Source: Strigamia acuminata (Eukaryota; Arthropoda; Chilopoda; Geophilomorpha; Linotaeniidae). Taken from it: a stretch of 64,000 nucleotides of DNA. The notes below the pieces were generated by a model. It worked only from the letters and a program-made list of their open reading frames with translations. It was not told where the DNA came from and made no database searches. Below, piece after piece: positions 51,465 to 60,600 of this stretch (positions are counted from its first letter, which is position 1; every line of letters begins with the position of its first letter). The stretch is from contig OX442319.1 in assembly GCA_949358305.1 (NCBI GenBank), positions 12,710,001 to 12,774,000 on the forward strand. Direction: 5' to 3'. A program made the position numbers and the translations under genes.

Positions 51465-52550
51465 TTGATGGCCGAATCGTGAAGTTTTCCAGCGGATTTC
51501 ATAACGAAATCGACGCCGGACACGTCAATTTGGGCGGAACCGTATCCGCGCTTTGACGCGACGAGCGAACGTCGTATTTACGTTCACATCGCCGATTCTG
51601 TGTTCCAACGAGTGTTTGGGCGTTGGAAAGGACATTTACGAACAGTAAGGAATTTATTTCGAATATTAATCGTGTATTTTTGGCTCATTTTAAGCGAAAA
51701 TGGCCATTCGTCGAGCTTCGCTGCCGACCATTTCCAAGATGGCGGCCCCCAGTGCGATGCGAGTTTAAGCAGAGTTTGGGCCGTTTCTTCACGTCGTGGA
51801 GTTTTCCAGCGAAGGAAAACACAACGTGGCGACTAATTATCGTCGTGGGAATCGTCTGGAACAAGCAGGCACTTATTTCGAGGCGGAATTTTGGCGAAAC
51901 GAACGAGACGGACATTTTCGAAGCGAGTTACGTGTGCGCTGCATCGTACGAGACGAGCACGCGCAAACGACGTTTATTGTCGGGATCAAGAGCCACTATT
52001 TGCACGTACGAGTGCAATAGTGAAGACCAGGAAGTTGGTGGAACCAGAATACACGCTAAATTCGTATTCTGGGCGGGTTAGTGCATACGCGCACGCCCGT
52101 TTGCAACGTTGGAGCACCGTACGTCGTCGGTGGATCGCCGTTGGAATTTTGGCGACGAATTTGTCCCGCCAACAACGGAAAACAACGTGCCACCTTCACA
52201 ACGTATTATTTATTGCATTTTCGGGGTCGGAATTACTTTGTATAAATTTAAGTTTTTGCTTTTGGGACCTTTTGTTTGTTTGGCACCCTTTAGGCATTCG
52301 CCTAGTGTCATCCTATTCTTGGCCAGGCTTGCTCGAAGCAAGGGGGCGATCCCGCGACCCCAGGTGTGTCGGACGGAAGCCCTTGTAGCGACTGGTCAAG
52401 TTAGTTGTGCTCACTTATTGAGCTGTACCCCGGGAAGTAGTGTATATTATTCGCCTTCATTTTGGTGGGAAAGTGTATTTGTTTGTGTGCAAAGTGCTAC
52501 GAATTGTGTGAATTTTGTGTTTTGTGCTGCATTTTCTCCAAAAATCCGAA
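51465..52550 (+). other. Untranslated leader of nested element
   Basis: About 1.1 kb between the primer site and the ORF. Several overlapping short ORFs occur in different frames, none with family signals. Probably packaging and leader sequence. Confidence 0.5.
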
Positions 52551-55500
52551 ATGGCAGACGATTCGGATGGCGATGTTTATAAATCGTTTGGACAATCGAT
52601 TAAGAAACTGAATGGATTGAACTATGAAACGTGGAGTGTACAAATTGCCCTCATTCTAAAGCAGCAAGGAGTTTGGGCTCACGTGATGGGCACTGAGCCG
52701 TGCCTGCCTTCAAGCGCAACGGCGCGTGAAAAACGTGAATACGAGACGAGAGAGGCAAAAGCACATTCTACGCTTTGCCTGAGCTGCAATGAAGCCCAGC
52801 AGTCAGTCGCTGTCGCCAAAGACACCGCGAGCGAGGTGTGGGAAGCGCTAAAAGAGGCTTATCGACCCACGACCCGGGCTAGGAAAGCCAGACTGCGTCG
52901 GGAGTTTCTCCAGCTCAAACTGAATGCTAACGAAGAGATGGTCGTATTTACATCTCGCGTCGATCGAAAGGCGCTCGAGTTGAAAGAAGTGCAGATTACA
53001 CTCACTGATGAGGAGATAGCATTTCAATATCTCGATTTTTTGGATCCCCAATATGAGAACTTAAAACAGGGACTGTATCATTGGGATGATACGGATTTTA
53101 CCGTGGTCAAAGTGCGTGAACGTTTACTCGCCGAGTATAACCGCATGCACGCGTATGATTCAACGTTTGGGGCCAGCGGACAACCGGATACCAGTGCTTT
53201 TACGGCAAAACAACCCTGGAAATTTAACAAACCGGGTTCTACAACAGCACAACAAGGTGTGTGTTATAATTGCGGCGGTTCGGGTCATTTCTCGAGAGAA
53301 TGCCCCTCGCAAAAGAAAACGGGACAGAATCCTCAGTCGTCCAACGCTGGACCAACGTCTCAATTTAGAGGACAGCCACGTGGGAAAAATCGTGGAAAAG
53401 GAGGACGTGGTGGGCGCAAAGCCAACTTAGTCGACAATTGGATTGACGACCCGGACTCACTCTACATGGAAGTGGAGGAGCCACCGCCTCCTGTATCGTC
53501 ATTTTTGTCAAATGGACCAGTAGACACCGCTTGGTACGTGGATACCGGTGCTACTGACCATTTTGCCTTTTGCAAAGAGTGGTTTGCAAATTTTAAGCCT
53601 CTCAATTACACAGTGCAGTTAGGGGAAGGGACCTCTAAAATAGAAGGGATTGGATCTGTGGAGTTAATTTCCACATATGGCAACAGGAGTAGAGTTGTTA
53701 CTTTGAACAACGTCTACTATGCTCCGAATTTTCGGAAGAATCTTATCTCTCTCGGGCGCACTGATGAGGCTGGCTTACGCACTTACGTTGCAGACGGCAA
53801 AATGACTTTATTTCGGAAAAAGATTGAAGACCCATCGATAACAGCTGTACGACTCAGCAATCGCTTGTATAAAGTTAACGGACATGTGTCTGTCACCTCT
53901 GTAAATGCAACTGCCATCCCTGCGCAGAAGGAGGCAGTTGGCATAAATAATTGTGTAAAACAAACTGGATTAACCATGCCTAGAGTTAAGTGTGAACTAA
54001 CCACTTCTAATGTGCAATCGAATGGGAAAACGATTGTTGCAACAAATGGCGCAGTGAATAATGCGAGCAATGCGAACAATGCGCGCACGTTTAGTAATGT
54101 GGTACAGGGGGTTAATCAGACGGGAGTGAAACAGACTAAACCTACAGTGATGGGACCGATTAAAACGGCTTTAACGGCTAATAATAATACTAATGGGAAG
54201 AGATTAGACAATGATAAAGCGATACCGATGGATTTTTGGCATGGCAGAATGGGCCACCTAAACTCAAAGGGCATTGTGATGATGCAAAAATCCACAGAAA
54301 TTTTTGGCGTTAAATTAAGCAATGAATTGGCTTCTCCTTGTGATGCGTGCAATAGAGCCAAGCGGGTTAGAGCAACCTTTTCTCCAATAGCTGAGATCAA
54401 GTCCAAGGGAATCTTGGACTTAATTCATATGGATCTTTGGGGGGCCGCATCATGCAAATCCTTAGGGGGGGCTGAGTATTATCTCATTATTGTGGACGAC
54501 CACTCTAGATATATGTGGATCAGTTTTTTAAAGCACAAAAGTGAAACTTTTGCCCATTTTAAAGTATGGCAAGCGGAAGTCGAGCGTGCGACTTCTAGAA
54601 AGGTTAAAACGATCCGCACAGATAGGGGGGGTGAGTTTGTGTCCAAAGAATGGGATAATTATACTAAATCTTGCGGAATCAAGTGTGAACGGACCAACGC
54701 CTACAGCCCCGAGATGAATTCGGTCGCGGAGCGATCGAATCGCACCATCATAGAGGGGGTGCGAGCTATGGAATTGGAGAATGGGTTTCCACACTTCTTA
54801 TGGGCTGAGTTGGCAAATACCATTGTGTATTTGAAGAATAGATACCCTCACTCGAGTTTACAGGGACGGACTCCCTATAATGTATTTTTCGGACGTCGTA
54901 TGTCGGTGCGACATTTGCGCTGTATTGGGTCGAAAGTGTATGTGCACATCCCAGCGCAAACTCGGAAAAGCAAACTAGACAGTAGAGCTTGGTCGGGGGC
55001 CCTAATTGGTTATGCAATAACCACAGCTGGATACAGGATTTGGGACCCACACAAGAACAAAGTCTTTGCATCAAAACATGTAAAAATCGATGAGAATCAA
55101 TATTGGTACGAGGGAACACAAGCAGTTCCAAAAGGATTGGGAAGTGTTAAGGCTAAGAGGGGGTTTGGATCTGATGAGTACATTCATCTAATTAGCGAAT
55201 CCGAAGCAGAAGAGGAGGAAGTTCCTCAAAGTCCCCCTGTGTCGACAACGCAACAAACTGTTAGACTTCCCACGCCACAGATTATTCCTGCAACGACGAC
55301 GGAGCCAGAGGATGAGGCATCTATGTCTCAACCTGCTCCATTACCCCAATTAGACCCTAATCTACCAGAGGATGTTGCTCACACTGCAGGAGATGCTACT
55401 CCAAGTGAAGGCAGTGACGATGATGCCAGATATGAAGAGGCAGTGGCACAGTCTCCTAATGTAAGGGGCAGGCATACTGGGGCAGTTGGGGGAGTTGAAT

Positions 55501-55889
55501 TACAACAAATTGATATCACGAAATGGAAACGAGTAGAATACATTAGGAAATCCGGAGCACAAGCCGGACATGTTTTCATTCACTACATTGCACCAACGGG
55601 CACTCGATTTAGAAGTCGTATCGATGTAGTGAGGTGGTGTGAGGAGGAGGACTACGAATATGATGCAGGGTTATTCGACTTTAAAGCGAAACCGCGGGCA
55701 CAAGTTCCTCTACCTTTTGCGAGTTTTTGTTACGTAAAACAAGGTACCTTAGGAGATACCATGACTGGTCTCAGCAATGAGGATTGGGGCAAGGAAATGG
55801 TTAAGGGGATTTACATCTTCGATCGGAATAAAGTCCGCGCTGAACATCGCAGACATTATGACCAAGTGGGTTTCCCGCCCACGTCTTGA
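52551..55889 (+). CDS. Copia-type Gag-protease-integrase polyprotein ending in an MBD domain
   Basis: 1112 codons from MADDSDGDVYKSF (an in-frame ATG 36 bases upstream is less likely). Domains: Copia Gag (about 10-225: LNGLNYETWSVQIALIL, VWEALKEAY), zinc knuckle CYNCGGSGHFSREC (237), aspartic protease WYVDTGATDHF (about 330), pre-integrase zinc part HGRMGHLNSKG ... CDACNRAKR (about 562-605), integrase catalytic core with HMDLWG (625), TDRGGEF (689) and SVAERSNRT (724), a D-D-35-E set. After the integrase tail (about 855) an acidic, proline-rich linker replaces the expected RT. Residues about 988-1045 are a methyl-CpG-binding-domain fold: WKRVEYIRKSG, AGHVFIHYIAPTGTRFRS, LFDFKAKPR. About 65 residues follow (GLSNEDWGKEMVKGIY). 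No RT YVDD and no RNase H motifs anywhere. Confidence 0.93.
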   Translation: MADDSDGDVYKSFGQSIKKLNGLNYETWSVQIALILKQQGVWAHVMGTEPCLPSSATAREKREYETREAKAHSTLCLSCNEAQQSVAVAKDTASEVWEALKEAYRPTTRARKARLRREFLQLKLNANEEMVVFTSRVDRKALELKEVQITLTDEEIAFQYLDFLDPQYENLKQGLYHWDDTDFTVVKVRERLLAEYNRMHAYDSTFGASGQPDTSAFTAKQPWKFNKPGSTTAQQGVCYNCGGSGHFSRECPSQKKTGQNPQSSNAGPTSQFRGQPRGKNRGKGGRGGRKANLVDNWIDDPDSLYMEVEEPPPPVSSFLSNGPVDTAWYVDTGATDHFAFCKEWFANFKPLNYTVQLGEGTSKIEGIGSVELISTYGNRSRVVTLNNVYYAPNFRKNLISLGRTDEAGLRTYVADGKMTLFRKKIEDPSITAVRLSNRLYKVNGHVSVTSVNATAIPAQKEAVGINNCVKQTGLTMPRVKCELTTSNVQSNGKTIVATNGAVNNASNANNARTFSNVVQGVNQTGVKQTKPTVMGPIKTALTANNNTNGKRLDNDKAIPMDFWHGRMGHLNSKGIVMMQKSTEIFGVKLSNELASPCDACNRAKRVRATFSPIAEIKSKGILDLIHMDLWGAASCKSLGGAEYYLIIVDDHSRYMWISFLKHKSETFAHFKVWQAEVERATSRKVKTIRTDRGGEFVSKEWDNYTKSCGIKCERTNAYSPEMNSVAERSNRTIIEGVRAMELENGFPHFLWAELANTIVYLKNRYPHSSLQGRTPYNVFFGRRMSVRHLRCIGSKVYVHIPAQTRKSKLDSRAWSGALIGYAITTAGYRIWDPHKNKVFASKHVKIDENQYWYEGTQAVPKGLGSVKAKRGFGSDEYIHLISESEAEEEEVPQSPPVSTTQQTVRLPTPQIIPATTTEPEDEASMSQPAPLPQLDPNLPEDVAHTAGDATPSEGSDDDARYEEAVAQSPNVRGRHTGAVGGVELQQIDITKWKRVEYIRKSGAQAGHVFIHYIAPTGTRFRSRIDVVRWCEEEDYEYDAGLFDFKAKPRAQVPLPFASFCYVKQGTLGDTMTGLSNEDWGKEMVKGIYIFDRNKVRAEHRRHYDQVGFPPTS

Positions 55890-55943
55890 CGCATTATGCG
55901 ATCACATTTTTGATTGAAATGGATAACTGTTTAGAGGGGGTTC

Positions 55944-56427
55944 TGTTGGGTCAAAGCAGTTTTTCATTTCACGTATTAACGGCGCACCTTTTCTGGCTAA
56001 GTGCGTTAAAGGCGAAATTCGGGTCGCATTGTTTACTGTACTGGAATCGAGAGCCAACTGCATCTGACTGTCGCAATGCGTGTTAAATACTACAGTTGGC
56101 TCATGTTTATCAATGGATTTCGAGTTGTCGTCTGCTATGATTTAGTTTATCTATTATTTCCCCCAGTGCATTATCCAGTGTTAATGCTGGCTTTGAGTTA
56201 TCTTTACTTTGGTTGTGTAAAGAACAAATCAACCTTTCCATCAGGATGATTTGTTCTACTTTTAGATCGAGGGCAAATAGCCTCGACACCTGTACATATT
56301 CACTTGCTCACCTGTTCTTGCCTGAATAAAGATGGCCGACGCGTTTGTGCGGTTTTCAGGCACAAAATGACTTTCGTTTCGTCTCCAGTTTATTTCCCGG
56401 CGTTGACAACTTCACTTAGCATCGTCA
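55944..56427 (+). repeat. 3' LTR of nested Copia-type element
   Basis: 484 bp, no difference from the 5' LTR seen on side-by-side reading. Followed by AACGA, the second target copy. The preceding AGAGGGGG is the plus-strand primer tract. Confidence 0.95.
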
Positions 56428-57636
56428 AACGACACCACCGGTAATGACGCATGCCACTACTTTTACTCAATGTCCGTCTGTGGCATCACAAATTATGGAT
56501 TCAACAAAAGCCAATCAGCAGGTGATGAATTCTTTATTATGTGCCAAAATTAACAACACTGGGCACCCATCCGGAGTAAGGGCCCAATTGTCTCTACCAT
56601 CAATTCGAGTAAGACGAGAGGACTCTTCCCGAGGATATAATAATTATAAGGAAAAACTCCCACATTTCGACCCTGAGAAGGCCACACTTGACTCTGTTAA
56701 TTTGTTTCTTGCGCATTTATTTGCGCATATGTATTCCACACGCATGCCTGAGGAGGAGTATTTAAAAGTGAATATAATTCAAGCAACCCGCAACAAGGCG
56801 CAACGTTGGTGGCTCGCATTAAAACCAAAACCCAAAACATGGATTGAGTTCGAGGCATTGTTTCGTAGGGCATTTTCCATGAATTCAGCGGCAGCCAATG
56901 TGAAAATTGCAAATCGAAAGCAACGCAGTGGAGAGTCCACCATGACTTTCCTCAGCGAAATAATATATTATTTAGAAATTGCAGGCTACACAGACCCTGG
57001 ATTACAATGGGAGAAGGCACAGAACATGCTGTTATCCGACGTCGTCCAACTTTTGAGAACAATGCACGTCAAAACAATCGACGAAGCAATCCAAGTGGGA
57101 AACGACGTGGACAATCGATTACTACTCGACTCTCATCGCAAAACTGAGTATAAACATTTGGGTCTCGTTGATCAATTTGCACCTCTTTCAGAGGTAAACC
57201 CTTCATCTCCCACCGTGTTGAAATCCGTGGATAAGTCTAGAGGTGAAGCCGAATCTAAAACCTCCACGTCCAATGACGCCAAACGTTTTACGCGCTATCG
57301 TAAACAACAGCTTATGTTAGAACTAGCTGCGTTGGAAGCCCGACCCGAGCAACCTTCGCCGCCACAGGAACCAAGTTCAAGTAGCAGCAGCGAGTCGGAA
57401 CCGGAAGTGGAAACCAAAAAGAGTTCTGTCGCCGGAGCCGCGCAAAAGGTGAATATTTCAGTAAATTCAACCACAATTGCGCTTCCTGCAGATCTCCCAA
57501 AGGACCATGTCTGTTCTACCTCTGTTGTTACATTTGCGCCATCACCAAAACCTCCCACAAGCGTCAAGTTTCCCGAAAAAGGTGCGGCTTGGCGCAAAAC
57601 GAGAAAGGATTGGTGGTACATGATTGATAACACTAC

Positions 57637-60600
57637 TTGGCGCCCCATTTGTCCTGTGTGCTACAAAGTTTTCGAGAGGCAGGAAAACTCCGACGGCCTG
57701 AAGTTCCCACGACCGGCGGAGCCAGGCCGCAAGTAAATCAACCGGTCTCCACAAGCGTAAAACGTGTGGAATCAACAAGACGTGCTCCACCCGACATCAT
57801 CCTCGACGAGAACATTTCCGAGAGGATTATTCCAACAACAACTACTTCTTCTACCACTCCTAGTGAGTCTAAACCAGGAATTAGTGTTGTATCGTCCACA
57901 CCTCCATCTTCATCACCGATAGTGACGAATCAACGGAAAACTTCAGTTTTGCAACCTGTGGCTTTCCAACTAGCATCTGGACCTGTTTCAAAGTCGACAG
58001 CCTTGCAAGCTGCGACTGCACAGAAACAAATCACCAGGAATGTGAGTAAAAACTTTAAACTACCCATTATTAAGACTACTTCCAGTGTCAATTCAGCGGA
58101 AGCGCCCAAGGAAGTGATCGCTCCAATGAAGGTATCTTTTGTCATGTTGACATCGGAAGAGCTTAAAGAATCTCAAGAGCCAATTATTGAGATAACACGC
58201 GCCGATAGATTGCGCAGAGAAGCTCCATGCGTAAAAATATCTTGGGCAAATGTATCATTCACCGCGCTTTTAGATTCAGGTGCTCAAACTTGTATCATGA
58301 GCGAGGAATTATTTCAACAACTTCACGAAAAAATGGGACTCGAATTTATTAATTTACATGAACAGGTACAGGTCGCATCCGGACATGTAGTTACTGCTTC
58401 AAAATCAGTGACGCTTGCGTTGCGAGCGCCATTAGGAGTGGTGAGATTTGTGTGTTTAGTGTTGCCTGATGCCAAAAATGACTTGATCCTCGGACGAGAC
58501 TTTAACCAAGCCGTCGGAGCAACCATCGATCATGGGAGGAGCCAGTGGAGCTTGGCTGGCTCAGATGAAATTCGTAAATTCGTGACCTATGAAGACGCCA
58601 AAAAATCTGAGTCCATTCTCGTGTTCCCCATGGCACCAGAAGGATTGGATAAATTAACAACTCCACTAACTAAAATAAGTGAGATTGTTCCAAATAAAAT
58701 ACTTAAAAAGCCTGCGCCACCCAGTGACATTAACTGTGTGCTGCTGTTACACCAACCATTGAAAAATGAGGTTTTTGAGTATCCAAACGACGACTCACAA
58801 AGACAAGTAAAGACAATTAGGCATCGCAGTCGAATAACGTGGTCGAACATCTGGTCACCAAAACGAAAGGAAACTTCGAGGACTTCGAGTAAAGTGAAAA
58901 AAACAATCTCTCGTAAGTTAACGATAAGTCAATTTCGTCGATTGCGCCGCCTTCGTCATAAATTGAATGTTATTCGTCCCATCGCCAAACAATTGATTGC
59001 GCAACGAGCCAAAGACATTAACGACAAAAAGAAGTTAATTAACGACTCCAGAACAACTGCGCAACCTACTAATGGTGAGAACGACTCAAATTCAAATGTT
59101 TACAACATCAACTTTTTGCAGTACCAACCTAGTGAGAATCCGACCGATCTCGATTGGATTTATCACCAGTTATGGAACCATCTGACTGTTACGCAAATCA
59201 AACTACTAATTGAAACTTTACAGCCAATTTCACAGATTTTCCGAGAGGAAGTCGGTTTATGTAATAATACGGAATATGAAGTTAATCTAAAACCGGATTT
59301 TCGTCCGATTCATGTTCCCGTACGACCCGTAAACCCTGCGAAAAAGGCAATTATTGACAAGTACATCGACAAGAAACTTCAACAAGGGATCATTCGCCGT
59401 TCACAAAGTGATTGCGCCGTCGCCCCAGTGGTCGTGCCCAAGAAGACCGGGGAATGGAGGACAGCAATGGACTTCAGACCCATTAATGCGCAAACAATTC
59501 CGGATGTGTATCCACTTCCGGACATAGACAATATATTTGCGTATTTAGGTGGTGCACATTGGTTCTCGATAATCGACGGGCGCGAGGCCTTTCACCAAAT
59601 TGGAGTGCGCAAGGGAGATGAGCGATTCTTGGCCTTCATAACACATAGAGGACTGTTCGAATACGTTCGTATGCCCTTTGGCCCCATCAACGGCCCTGCA
59701 ACACTCCAAAGAGCGATGAATAAGACCTTGGCCAAATATTTATATAAATTCGTATTTGTATACATTGATGATGTTATTATTTTTAGCAAAACATTTGAGG
59801 AGCACGTTCAACATCTGCGCCTCGTCTTGGAAGAATTATTTAATGCAGGTTTCACCATGAACGCCAACAAGACCGAGCTCTGTCAACAGCGCCTCGAAGT
59901 TTTGGGCCACATCGTGGAATCCGGTCAAATTTCTCCAAATCCAAAAAAAGTGTCAGCTATCCAAAACTATCCTGCGCCAACAAATTTGCGCGAGTTACAA
60001 CGTTTCAAAGGTATGGTGGGTTATTATCAATCTTTTATTGCGAACTTTTCCAAGACAAGTGAGGTATTCCGACCACTACTCAAAAAAGATGCTGTTTGGC
60101 ATTGGAACGAAGCGCAACAAGAAGCTTTTGATTATCTCAAAGATCAAATAGCGACTCCAACGCTAAAAAGACGTTTTCCCAGCTGGAAGAAGCCATTCAT
60201 CCTCCAAACAGATGCAAGCTACTCCGGTTTGGGATCGGCTTTAATGCAACTAAATGACGCAGGAGAAAGAATTCCAATAGCTTTCGCTTCTCGTGCGCTT
60301 AACAGTGCTGAAAAAAACTATAATGTGACTGAAATTGAATGCCTAGCAGCCGTGTGGGCGGTGAAACGTTTCCGCGCTTATTTAGAAATGATGCCATTTT
60401 ATTTGGAGAGTGATCATCGTTCTTTAAAGTGGTTATTTCAACAAAGAGAGCCAACTGGCCGACTTGCTCGTTGGGTACTCTCATTAAGCGAGTACAAATT
60501 CACTTTCCTGCACTGCTCGGGATGCAAGAATCGAGTGGCGGACGCTTTAAGCAGAGCACCAGTCGATCCACCCGAACATGACGAGGAGGATGACAGTCCA

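Larger units (their letters stand above)
50964..56427 (+). mobile_element. Nested Copia-type LTR element encoding Gag-PR-INT-MBD, without RT
   Basis: 5464 bp: two 484-bp LTRs with no visible difference, flanked by AACGA duplications (50959-50963 and 56428-56432). Primer site TGGTAGCAGAGGGTGG at 51449 complements the 3' end of initiator tRNA-Met except one G-U-type position. The polypurine tract AGAGGGGG lies at 55933-55940. A 1.1-kb leader precedes the single ORF. All cis signals for LTR retrotransposition are intact, but the ORF has no reverse transcriptase or RNase H, so mobility must rely on an autonomous relative. Confidence 0.93.
50360..57736 (+). pseudogene. Gypsy gag, split by a nested LTR element
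   Basis: Parts 50360-50963 (about 201 codons from MSNELGNGEENPTV) and 56433-57736. The inserted DNA including one target copy (50964-56432) is 5469 bp, a multiple of three, so both parts are in one frame; the interrupting LTR adds a stop at 51106. The second part holds the retrotransposon Gag domain (FLAHLFAHMYSTRMPEEEYL, KAQRWWLALKPKPKTWIEFE) and ends near a CPVC pair. I see no classical CCHC knuckle. Before interruption gag would have been about 635 residues. Confidence 0.85.

Noticed and set aside
51623-52582. Several overlapping ORFs in the leader of the nested element
   Set aside because: Different frames, no domain signals; treated as leader sequence.
53783-54406. Long antisense frames across the nested ORF
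   Set aside because: Shadows of the Copia-type coding frame.
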